From: Anomaloglossus baeobatrachus
Taxonomy: Eukaryota; Chordata; Amphibia; Anura; Aromobatidae
Direction of reading: 5' to 3'
Length of the DNA: 64,000 nt
NCBI RefSeq assembly: GCF_048569485.1
Contig: NC_134355.1
Coordinates: 557,468,642-557,532,641, forward strand
Within the stretch, counting starts at the first letter, position 1. Each line of letters starts with the position of its first letter. Made by a program: the position numbers and the translations under genes. Below are positions 19,829 through 29,575 of the stretch, in pieces. The notes below the pieces were generated by a model. That model saw nothing but the letters and a program-made list of their open reading frames with translations. It was not told where the DNA came from and did no database searches.

Positions 19829-21160
19829 TTAGTTGGACTGTATTATCTTTGTTTTTTTCTGTGTTTTTTTCGGGGTCAGCTCCTGTGTGTCTTTTTCTCC
19901 CTCGCTTGAGCTTAATTCCTCCTCTGCATCCCCTCCTCCTCTTTTTCTCTTGGGGTGGCGGCCCGGAACCAATTGAAAAAACTGCGTGATTTTCATATTA
20001 TCTTCTTTTTTTCTTTGGTTATTTTTCGTTTGCGATTCTATTGAAAAAATAGGTGTATTCAAATTTAATTGTATAGAATCATGCGTGTTCGTATCTTCAT
20101 GTATGGTAAGTAGGGATAAATTGGGGTAATGGGTGGTCTCTATATTTATTATATTTTCTATATTTTCATTATTATATTGCACTTCATTAATTTGTGTTGA
20201 TGTATTTGTATTAATCTGTATTGGTCTATTCTCAATCTCGTTAGATGTCTCAGTAGTAATCCTCTGAGGGGGTTCATTATCTGGGAATCCAAATGTTATG
20301 GGGGATTCTGTTATATTTGGAGTGGAAGATTTTTCTTTATTCAAAGTGGGGGATTTTTCTTTATTTCTTATCTCTCTTACAGTCTTTTTAATCAGACTTG
20401 TCTTAAGTTTGGATTTATGCTGTTCATAATAAACTTTTTGTTTTTCAGATATCTTATAATTTAGTGGGAATTCGTTTTTTCTATATGTATGTTTATTCAT
20501 ATCATTAGTTTTTTCTTTTATTTTAATCTGTTCTGGGTTTTGTTGTTTTACTATCATTTTATTCTTAATCATTAATTCTATATCATTAGCATCATCAACC
20601 TCCATAATATTTGATTCTCTAAAAATTTCGTTTTTTTCTTTTAAATATTTAATAGCTTTTTTCTTTATTACCTCTTCCTCATATTTCCTGAGTGTAATTC
20701 TCAAAATTAAATCTATTTCTTTATAATCATTTGAGGGAGCATATATCTCTAGTTGCTGTTTTAATTTATTAATATCTTGTAGGGCTTCTTCAATTATTTT
20801 ATTATTCTTACTTATAATTAGTTTTAATAATCCTTGTGAAAAGGAAAAGGAATGATCTTCCCATCTTTCATAAAATTCTTTATCTTGGGGGAAGGGACAC
20901 TGTTGATTATATTTATATTCAAATGGGATCATTTTTTCTATTAAATATCTATCAAAAAACATTTTATCAATGTGATTATTAATCTCTATTTTGCATTTCC
21001 GTTCATATTGTGAAAATAAATCAGCCATGTTTTTCTTATCTACTTCATTTAGTCTAATGATATCTTCTGTATTAATTTCTTTGTTCTCAGTAGGATTATC
21101 CAATAGTTCCATCATTAGTTGTTCTCTATGTGCAACCCGATTCTGATTAAAAAAATCCAT
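19829..21160 (-). CDS. PLE ORF1, unknown function
   Basis: A 443-residue frame immediately upstream of RT, rich in Lys, Glu, Asn and Ile. The first ~190 residues look largely helical, with probable coiled-coil stretches; a low-complexity Thr/Asn/Pro-rich region follows (about 270-380) and the C-terminus is basic (RHPKRKRGGG, KKTQKKTK). I recognise no domain. The end overlaps the start of RT homology at an A-rich tract. An RNA-binding role is possible but unsupported. Confidence 0.7.
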   Translation of the reverse strand: MDFFNQNRVAHREQLMMELLDNPTENKEINTEDIIRLNEVDKKNMADLFSQYERKCKIEINNHIDKMFFDRYLIEKMIPFEYKYNQQCPFPQDKEFYERWEDHSFSFSQGLLKLIISKNNKIIEEALQDINKLKQQLEIYAPSNDYKEIDLILRITLRKYEEEVIKKKAIKYLKEKNEIFRESNIMEVDDANDIELMIKNKMIVKQQNPEQIKIKEKTNDMNKHTYRKNEFPLNYKISEKQKVYYEQHKSKLKTSLIKKTVREIRNKEKSPTLNKEKSSTPNITESPITFGFPDNEPPQRITTETSNEIENRPIQINTNTSTQINEVQYNNENIENIINIETTHYPNLSLLTIHEDTNTHDSIQLNLNTPIFSIESQTKNNQRKKEDNMKITQFFQLVPGRHPKRKRGGGDAEEELSSSEGEKDTQELTPKKTQKKTKIIQSN

Positions 21161-21419
21161 TGTCAGTTTTTTAATATATGTGATTGTAGATTTATGTGGA
21201 TATATATTCTTAATTTAAATAGGTTGGAGATAATCAAATCTCATATTGTCTTAAAGTTATTGGTGTCTTTGGTCAGTTCCACTTAGTTTCTGTTGTTCGT
21301 TATAAGATAGATTTCTTCATATGTTAGTCTTGCATTAGTCACTCTTTATAAAATCCTCAGTTGTTTCTCGGCTGCTTGTTATCGGGGTATCCCACGCTGT
21401 CAGCGTCCAGTTACTTAAA

Positions 21420-22671
21420 TAGATAATAAAACAAGCGCACTATGAGAAGCACGCGTGGAATCCTTTTAGCGTTTAAAAAATTAGAATTGCTCACCTTTGT
21501 TGGTTGTGCGCCCCCGCACAACTTCAGTGAAGGCTAATCAGTCTGGAGTTCCTCCGAACAGATCCTATGTCCAGGCTTCCAACATCCAGATTGTGGGTAT
21601 CGTTGTCGGCTACTGATTTCCACCGGCACCATGGAAATCAGGTTCTTGTTCCTCTCTCCTCCAGCTAACCAGCTGGATTTTTTGATATGTCAGCAGGTCC
21701 TTTGCTGCTAATACCGATTCCCAACAGGGAGGGGGTAAATGGATAATTCTTTCGGTCTAATATAGCGCAAAAAGGATATTTGCTGATATTAATTATTTGA
21801 ACTTTATTGAATAGGCACTCCTATTATTACAACGCGTTTCAGCAGAGTTGCTTTCATCAGGTAAAATAGGAGTAGTATAAAAGGAGCAGTATAAAACTTC
21901 TTATATAGATTAAAAGGTGGACCTTTTGGGTGTGCCGCTACTTGATCATTGAAATTTTAACCCTTAGAGTCCCTGATGATCAAAGCTCACATCAGAGTAT
22001 TAAATTAGTGATTACAAGAATATAAAAGTCACTATACATTATTAAATTAGATAAAACATATATTATATGATAATATATTATCAATGAACAATATATTAAA
22101 ATAATATTAAAACCATTTTTATAACCTTGTTATTTTCCAAATATATAAAAAAATATAATATAATATAATAAACTCCACAATTTATAATGATAATAATTAA
22201 ATAAATATACTAAGAATAAATATAATAAAATATCTTTAAAGGATTCATTAAATATCTATCTTTGTGACATCAATTATTCATATACATATATATTCATACA
22301 TATATATAAAAAAGAAAAAGAAAAAAAAAACACAAGTGGAGGAGAAGAAAAAAAAAAAAAAAAAAAAGTATAAATGTAATTATTTGTCTACTGTTTAGCA
22401 ACATTGTCTAGTGTTAAATTATGTCCTTCTGGGGCCAAAGTACCTAGTTTATATATCCAATAACTTTCTTTCTTAATCAATTTTGCTAATAGATCTTGTT
22501 CAGTGCTGTTTATTTGATCTATAATAATTAGTGTCATTTTGCTCGGGTCTTTATTGTGTGTGCTATTATAATGTTTGGAGATACTATGTAATTGGTATCC
22601 CAATCTTATATTTTGACGGTGTTTATTCAGTCTCTGGTGCATTTGTTGTACTGTCCGTCCAACATATTGGA
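21420..22671 (-). repeat. PLE pseudo-LTR, upstream copy (5'-truncated)
   Basis: Near-identical to 16507-17756, ending inside the endonuclease coding sequence at CAACATATTGGA, where it abuts the right copy of the flanking duplication. The fragment at 22388-22671 encodes only the endonuclease C-terminus. It contains the second hammerhead ribozyme. Confidence 0.9.
21817..21873 (-). ncRNA. Hammerhead ribozyme, type I, upstream pseudo-LTR
   Basis: Identical in sequence to the motif at 16903-16959: CTGATGA and GAAA cores, helix II AGCA/TGCT, 13-bp helix I with one bulge. The predicted cut lies between plus positions 21831 and 21830. The distance between the two predicted cuts is 4914 bp, which would release a unit-length RNA from a transcript running through both. 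Confidence 0.88.
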
Positions 22672-24060
22672 CCTCCCTCTCTGCCTCTCCCTCCCTCCCC
22701 CTCTCCCCCGCCTGAGAGCTGCGGACGCTCGTAACCAAGATAAATATCGGGTAACCAAGGAAAGCGCTTCTCTTAATTACCCGATGTTTACGTTGGTTAC
22801 GTGTGCAGGGAGCAGGCAGCCCGGCTCCTAGCACCTGCGGATGCTCGGAACCAACGTAAATATCGGGTATCCAAGCAAGTTACCCGATGTTTACCTTGGT
22901 TACGAGCCTCTGCAGCTGTTAGAAGCTGGCTCCCAGTATATCACGTTCAGTTCCACTGACTCCCGATCACATGACTCTAATGCCCGCCCATAAACTTAAA
23001 GTGACAGGATCATGCAAAATAACATGCGTTTGCATGCGTTTTTTGCAGTAAAAGCAGGATCCGCTTTTACAGCAAAAAAACGTTCATGACGCATGTTAAA
23101 AAAATGTAGTGTGAAACCAGCCTTAGAACTCAAGATGCAATGTTGACACACTGCTAGCTGCCAGAGATAAATGGTTCTGGTAACCAACAAGCCATGCAAA
23201 GAATCTGCGTAATTAGTATTAGAGACAACAGCTTAATAGGCAATGCCATACACAAAAGAGAACTGCTTAAAAGCAATAAAGGGAATTTTGTTTACTTACC
23301 GTAAATTCCTTTTCTTCTAGCTCCTATTGGGAGACCCAGACAATTGGGTGTATAGCTTCTGCCTCCGGAGGCCACACAAAGTATTACACTTTTATAAAAT
23401 TGTAACCCCTTCCCTCTGCCTATACACCCTCCCGTGGATCACGGGCTCCTCAGTTTTGGTGCAAAAGCAGGAAGGAGAAAACTTATAAATTGGTCTAGGG
23501 TAAATTCAATCCGAAGGATGTTCAGAGAACTGAAGACCATGAACCATAAGAACAAATCAACATCAACAACATGTGTACACAAAAGAACAACCAGCCCGAA
23601 GGGCACAGGGGCGGGTGCTGGTTCTCCCAATAGGAGCTAGAAGAAAAGGAATTTACGGTAAGTAAACAAAATTCCCTTTTTCTTTGTCGCTCCATTGGGA
23701 GACCCAGACAATTGGGACGTCCAAGAGCAGTCCCTGGGTGGGTAAAAGAATACCTCAATAAAAGGAGCCGAAAACGGCCCCCTCTTACAGGTGGGCAACC
23801 GCCGCCTGGAGGACTCGCCTACCTAGACTGGCGTCTGCCGAAGCATAGGCATGCACTTGATAGTGCTTCGTGAAAGTGTGCAGACTAGACCACGTAGCTG
23901 CCTGACACACCTGCTGAGCCGTCGCCCGGTGCCGCAAAGCCCAGGACGCACCTACGGCTCTGATAGAATGGGCTTTCAACCCTGAAGGAAGTGGAAGCCC
24001 AGAAGAACGGTAGGCCTCGAGAATCGGTTCCTTGATCCACCGAGCCAAGGTTGACTTGGA
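22672..24060 (+). repeat. Right copy of the 1.39-kb direct duplication flanking the PLE
   Basis: 1389 bp matching 9348-16506 minus DIRS B. It starts CCTCCCTCTCTGCC at the PLE end and continues past 24060 without interruption into the rest of DIRS derivative A, showing that this side keeps the original right flank. Confidence 0.85.
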
Positions 24061-24985
24061 GGCCTGAGATCCCTTACGTTGGCCAGCGACAAGGACAAAG
24101 AGCGCGTCTGAACGGCGCAGGGGTGCCGTGTGATACACGTAGAACCGGAGTGCTCTCACTAGATCCAAAGAGTGCAAATCCTTTTCACACTGGTGAATTG
24201 GATTAGGGCAAAAGGAAGGCAAGGAGATATCCTGATTTAGATGAAAAGGGGATACCACCTTAGGGAGAAATTCTGGGACAGGACGCAGAACCACCTTATC
24301 CTGGTGAAAAACCAGGAAGGGGGCTTTGCATCACAGCGCTGCAAGCTCAGACACTCTCCGAAGTGATGTGACCGTCACCAGGAAGGCCACCTTCTGCGAA
24401 AGACGTGAGAGAGAAACATCCCGCAGCGGCTCAAAAGGCGGCTTTTGAAGAGCCGTCAGGACCCTGTTAAGATCCCAGGGTTCCAACGGACGTTTGTAAG
24501 GTGGGACCATGTGGCAAACCCCCTGCAGGAACGTGCGGACCTGCGGAAGCCTGGCTAGACGCTTTTGAAAAAACACGGAGAGCGCCGACACTTGGCCCTT
24601 GAGAGAGCCGAGGGACAAACCCTTGTCCATTCCAGATTGTAGGAATGAAAGAAATGTGGGTAAAGCAAACGGCCATGGAGGAAAACCGTTATCAGAGCAC
24701 CAGGATAAGAAGATTTGCCAAGACCTGTAATAGATTTTGGCGGACGTAGGTTTCCTGGCTTGTCTCATGGTGGCAATGACATCCTGAGATAACCCTGAAG
24801 ACGTTGAGTGGATGTGTGCCTCCTTCCACACAAAGCATAAAACTGAGGAGCCCGTGATCCACGCGAGGGTGTATAGGCAGAGGGGAGGGGTTACACTTTT
24901 TTAAAAGTGTAATACTTTGTGTGGCCTCCGGAGGCAGAAGCTATACACCCAATTGTCTGGGTCTCCCAATGGAGCGACAAAGAAA
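23281..24985 (-). mobile_element. DIRS derivative A, right copy; short non-autonomous form (fossil)
   Basis: A minus-strand DIRS of about 1.7 kb with both ends: 3' terminus and ITR at the left, an intact ICR near 23600-23720, antisense recombinase sequence 23785-24831, and 5' ITR at about 24840-24985 ending GACAAAGAAA. It lacks gag and RT, so it is a non-autonomous derivative needing enzymes from full copies. The left copy of this element received DIRS B at the ICR; this one did not. Confidence 0.88.
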
Positions 24986-25538
24986 ACCTGATTAAGTTGC
25001 TACTAGTAACTAAATAAGCAGCTTGTAAGAAAATGATGGCTGTATCTCAGATTAAATAAAAATAAGGTTGGTTAATTTTTGCATGCCATTCTCAGGCAGT
25101 GCTGGCTCCCCCTCTCTTTGTTGTTATTTAGAGACAGTATCCTTAAAAGCAGCATTTCCATCTCCAAGATCCTATCCCAATATGCAGTAGGCGTGACAAT
25201 ATTAGCAAATACCTCTAATTAGAAATATAGTATAGTTCTCCTGCCATAGCAATCTCTCTTACCTTATGTGCAGGGCATAGCATCTTAGGTATCCATGGTT
25301 AGTTACGACCACAAGCAACTAACGACCTGTCACTATGAGTGGACGTAACCATGGACCCCTAAGCTGTAATGCCCTGCACATGAGGTAAGATATGGCTATA
25401 TCAGGAGAACTATACTACATTTCTAATTGGAGGTATTTGCGAATACAATTATTAATATACAGACTACATATTGGGATAGGATTTTGGCAATTACCCATTT
25501 AAGCATTTATGGCAAAACTATGGTAGTGGACAACGTCT
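24986..25538. repeat. Long inverted-repeat (hairpin) MITE within a gene-free gap
   Basis: An imperfect palindrome of about 330 bp spans 25167-25494: left arm contains CCTATCCCAATATG and TTCTCCTG, right arm CATATTGGGATAGG and CAGGAGAA, with central ATCCATGG / CCATGGAC blocks. No coding sequence. The rest of the gap (24986-25166 and 25495-25538) shows nothing I recognise. Confidence 0.6.
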
Positions 25539-25655
25539 TTAAAGGGAACTTGTCACCACTTTTTTGGCCTATAAGCTGTGGCCACCACCACCGGGCTCTT
25601 ATATACAACATTCTAGCATGCTGTATATAAGAGCCCAGGCCGCTGTGAGAACATA
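25539..25655. mobile_element. TTAA-flanked MITE, left part (split by DIRS C)
   Basis: Begins at TTAA then AGGGAACTTGTCACCAC; the inverted counterpart GTGGTGACAACTTCCCTTTAA ends at 37978. The long TIR includes GGGCTCTTATATACA and GCTGTATATAAGAGCCC. TTAA at both edges suggests a piggyBac- or Kolobok-type target. The DIRS C/D nest interrupts it. Confidence 0.7.
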
Positions 25656-27130
25656 AAGAAGGGAATTTTGTTTACTTACCGTAAATTCCTTTTCTTCTAG
25701 CTCCTATTGGGAGACCCAGACAATTGGGTGTATAGCTTCTGCCTCCGGAGGCCACACAAAGTATTACACTTTAAAAAGTGTAACCCCTCCCCTCTGCCTA
25801 TACACCCTCCCGTGCATCACGGCCTCCTCAGTTTTGGTGCAAAAGCAGGAAGGAGGAAACTTATAAATTGGTCTAAGGTAAATTCAATCCGAAGGATGTT
25901 CGGAGAACTGAAACCATGAACCAAAAGAACAATTCAACATGAACAACATGTGTACACAAAAGAACAACAGCCCGAAGGGAACAGGGGCGGGTGCTGGGTC
26001 TCCCAATAGGAGCTAGAAGAAAAGGAATTTACGGTAAGTAAACAAAATTCCCTTCTTCTTTGTCGCTCCATTGGGAGACCCAGACAATTGGGACGTCCAA
26101 AAGCAGTCCCTGGGTGGGTAAAAGAATACCTCGATAAAAAGAGCCGAAAAACGGCCCCCTCTTACAGGTGGGCGACCGCCGCCTGAAGGACTCGCCTACC
26201 TAGGCTGGCATCTGCCGAAGCATAGGCATGCACCTGATAGTGTTTCGTGAAAGTGTGCAGACTCGAAAAGGTAGCCGCCTGACACACCTGCTGAGCCGTA
26301 GCCTGGTGCCGCAATGCCCAGGATGCACCCACGGCTCTGGTAGAATGGGCCTTCAGCCCTGAAGGAATTGGAAGCCCAGAAGAACGGTAGGCTTCAAGAA
26401 TCGGTTCCTTGATCCACCGAGCCAAGGTTGACTTGGAAGCCTGCGACCCCTTACGCTGGCCAGCGACAAGGACAAAGAGCGCATCCGAACGGCGCAAGGG
26501 CGCCGTGCGAGAAATGTAGAGCCGGAGTGCTCTCACGAGATCTAACAAGTGCAAATCCTTTTCACATTGGTGAACTGGATGAGGGCAAAAGGAAGGTAAG
26601 GAGATATCCTGATTGAGATGAAAAGGGGATACCACCTTAGGGAGAAATTCCGGGACCGGACGCAGAACCACCTTATCCTGGTGAAACACCAGGAAGGGGG
26701 CTTTGCATGACAGCGCTGCTAGCTCAGACACTCTCCGAAGTGATGTGACTGCCACTAGGAAGGCCACCTTCTGCGAAAGGCGTGATAGAGAGACATCCCG
26801 CATCGGCTCGAAAGGTGGTTTCTGAAGAGCCGTTAGCACCCTGTTAAGATCCCAGGGTTCCAGCGGACGCTTGTAAGGTGGGACTATGTGGCAAACTTCC
26901 TGCAGGAACGTGCGGACCTGCGGAAGCCTGGCTAGACGCTTTTGAAAAAACACGGAAAGCGCCGATACTTGTCCCTTGAGAGAGCCGAGAGACAAACCCT
27001 TATCCATTCCGGATTGAAGGAAAGAAAGAAAAGTGGGTAAGGCAAACGGCCAGGGGGTAAAACCCCGATCAGAGCACCAGGATAAGAAGATCCTCCAAGC
27101 CCTGTGATAGATCTTGGCGGACGTTGGTTT
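25656..27130 (-). mobile_element. DIRS C (subfamily 1), 3' part, interrupted by D (fossil)
   Basis: The 3' terminus and ITR (25656-25832), the ICR (about 26000-26100) and the recombinase region of a minus-strand DIRS of about 6.1 kb. It resumes at 32941 after element D. The sequence on both sides of D joins smoothly when compared with element A (GTTGGTTT then CCTGGCTTGTCTC), so D is a simple insertion into C. Confidence 0.9.
26162..27130 (-). pseudogene. DIRS C tyrosine recombinase (interrupted by D)
   Basis: Antisense recombinase with TSLRRVSEL, KAHSTRAVGASWALRH and HTFTKHYQVH boxes and an upstream SAM-like region (SLGSLKGQVSALSVFFQKR). The coding region is split by element D. Very similar to the recombinases of A, B and F. 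Confidence 0.85.
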
Positions 27131-28124
27131 TCTTCATCGTTCCTTATGGGAGACCCAAACCATGGGGTGTATAGCTTCTGCCTCCGGAGGACACACAAAG
27201 TACTACACTCAAACGTGTAGCTCCTCCCTCCGGGCTATATACACCCCCTGGATGACAATCTAACCAGTTCAATGCTTTGTGTTTCAGGAGGTCACACACA
27301 CACATGCATTCTTTGATTTTTTCATTTTTACTTTTTGATTTTAAATATTTGGAAGAAAAGCGGGTCCAGTCTGGACTCCCGGCATGTCCCTTCTCACCCC
27401 ACTGTGTCGGCGGTGCTGTTAAGGTTGACTTTACAAGGCTGGAGCCTTCACATGCCGCGCTCCTTCACATCCTCTGAGAGGCTCTGGGTTGAAGTGGGAG
27501 CCGTCACGGTCCTCTCTGCTTGCCCTGGCCCTGCGTCTCAAAAGCTAAGTATTAAGACGTTTTTCAGGGGTCCCGGGTACTTTTATTAGGGGGAAAGTAT
27601 GTTTTTTATGCTTACTGTAAATTCCGGCCGGTTCTGGGGGTTTCCCCTGAGAACCGCGCCGAAGGTGCCTGCTCGTCGGCCGCATGTTAAAATCTAGGCC
27701 CCGGCTTCTGTTTGGGCCTAGTTTCGTTTTCATCTCTCTGCATGTCATGCATACAGATGCATAGCGTGGCGCCGCCCACCGGCCGGCCAGCAGAGGGGAG
27801 GACACTCCTCTCTGAGGAGATGTTTCCTCCCCTGTATCTCTTCCTGGCCCTCCGTTTTCCCGCTCTTGGGCTAATACCCGCCCCCCCTCCTCCTTCCAGA
27901 GCCATTTTCTCAGCGTTCTTACACTGGACGGCGCTGGATGCTGCAGCTGCTGCTGTTTAGGAAGGCTGACGCTTCACTGGGGCTCTGAGCTGTGGAATCC
28001 GGAGGGCACACTCAGGAGGTCATTCGGTCTGGTAAGCCACAACCTCTGGTTGTGGGCTTTTTATTATACACTCTCAGGGCATTCTGCAGGAGTGTATTCT
28101 TGCTGCAGAGCTTCCACCTCAGCA

Positions 28125-29550
28125 GCATGTCTGTCACCCGGAGCAAGGCTGCAAACATGTACGCTATATGCACTGCATGTAAGCGCATTCTGCAGAGCCA
28201 AGCACATACCCACATTGTGATGCCTGTGCTAACATGGTTGTGTCTCAGCCTGGAGCCTCCTCAGGGGTCCCTCCGGCTGCTCCGGCCCCGGTGGCTGAAC
28301 CCCCGGCTTGGGTAGCATCCTTTTCCCAAGCTATTTCCCAGTCTTTTGCCGACTCCATGGGGCAGCTGTCCCGGACACTGCTGACCATGCATCAGCCCTC
28401 TTCTCAGGGTGCCTCTGCTGCTCCGAGTTCTGCAGAGCTCTCAGAGCATGTCCTAGGACCCCGTCCCCCTAAACGGAGACGCAGGGACCCTTCTCCTTCC
28501 TCGTCCCACGGCTCTGATTCACGAGCCGAGCTGCAGGGCGAGGAGGATTCGTTTACTGTGGGCTCAGACGCTGCCTCTATGTACCCCATTGACGTGTCTG
28601 AGGGTGATGCGGATGTTAGTGACTTGATTGCATCCATTAACTCCGTACTGAACCTTAATCCACCAGAGTCAGAGGAACAAGCCTCTCTGGTAGAGTTACA
28701 ACAGTTTACCTCACCTAAGAGAGCTAAGAGTATGTTTTTTAACCACTCCAGTTTTCGGACCACTGTTACCAAGCCCAGGGCCTGTCCTGACAAACGTTTT
28801 CCGAAGCGTACTTCTGATGACCGTTTTCCTTTTCCACCAGAGGTGGTTAAGGAATGGGCCCAGTCTCCAAAGGTAGACCCTCCAGTGTCCAGAATCTCAG
28901 CCCGCACAGTCATAGCTGTGGCTGATGGCACTTCTCTTAAGGATCCCACTGACCGCCAGGTTGACCTTCTGGCCAAGTCTGTATATGAGGCGACAGGAGC
29001 CTCGTTCTCCCCGTCTTTTGCGGCAGTGTGGGCTCTTAAGGCAGTCTCTGCCTCTCTGGCAGAGATACATTCCCTCACCAGGGAATCTATGCCTGAGATG
29101 GATGCCTTAACTTCTCAAGCTTCGGCTTTTTCATCCTACGCCATGTCTGCCATCCTGGAGGCTTCTCACCACACGGCGGTGGCCTCCGCTAACTCCCTCG
29201 CGATCCGCAGGATCTTGTGGCTTCGAGAGTGGAAAGCAGACGCTTCCTCTAAGAAGTACCTTGCGAGTCTTCCTTTTGCTGGATCCCGGCTGTTTGGTGA
29301 ACAACTGGATGAAATAATTAAGGAAGCTACTGGCGGGAAGAGTACTTCCTTGCCACAAACTAAAACCAGAAAACCTGTCCAGGGCAGGAACCAATCGAGG
29401 TTTCGTTCCTTTCGTTCCTCTAACTGGTCATCCTCTAAGCCCTCTACCTCGTCCACTACCGCAGCCAAGGATCGTAAACCCAACTGGCGCGCGAAGCCGC
29501 GTCCTCAAAAGACCGGAGGAGCCGCTGCCACTAAGGCAGCCTCCTCTTGA
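28125..29550 (+). CDS. DIRS D gag-like protein
   Basis: Starts near MSVTRSKAANMYAIC with the same Cys-rich opening as other copies, an acidic Ser/Pro linker, then the conserved core (FTSPKRAKSMFFNHSSF, CPDKRFPKR, FPFPPEVVKEW, FAAVWALKAVSASL) and a basic tail. Function is inferred by position. The frame does not look fully continuous across the whole region. Confidence 0.7.
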
Positions 29551-29575
29551 CTATCTGGCTGCGCCAGCAACGTCC

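Larger units (their letters stand above)
16507..22671 (-). mobile_element. Penelope-like element with pseudo-LTRs (GIY-YIG type)
   Basis: A minus-strand retroelement of about 6.2 kb: pseudo-LTR at 21420-22671 (upstream side), ORF1, RT, GIY-YIG endonuclease, and pseudo-LTR at 16507 to about 17756. The two pseudo-LTRs are nearly identical, and the upstream one stops inside endonuclease sequence, as in PLEs where it comes from a truncated tandem copy. Each contains a hammerhead ribozyme. The domain set and the pseudo-LTR/ribozyme combination match the Poseidon/Neptune type of vertebrates. High pseudo-LTR identity indicates a recent insertion. Confidence 0.92.

Noticed and set aside
16507-22671. 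Reading the PLE as an LTR retrotransposon because of its terminal direct repeats
   Set aside because: The RT motifs are Penelope-type, the endonuclease is GIY-YIG, there is no gag, protease or integrase, and the upstream repeat is truncated inside coding sequence as expected for pseudo-LTRs.
28404-29078. 224-residue minus-strand frame opposite gag of DIRS D
   Set aside because: It is antisense to a recognised coding region, with no independent similarity.
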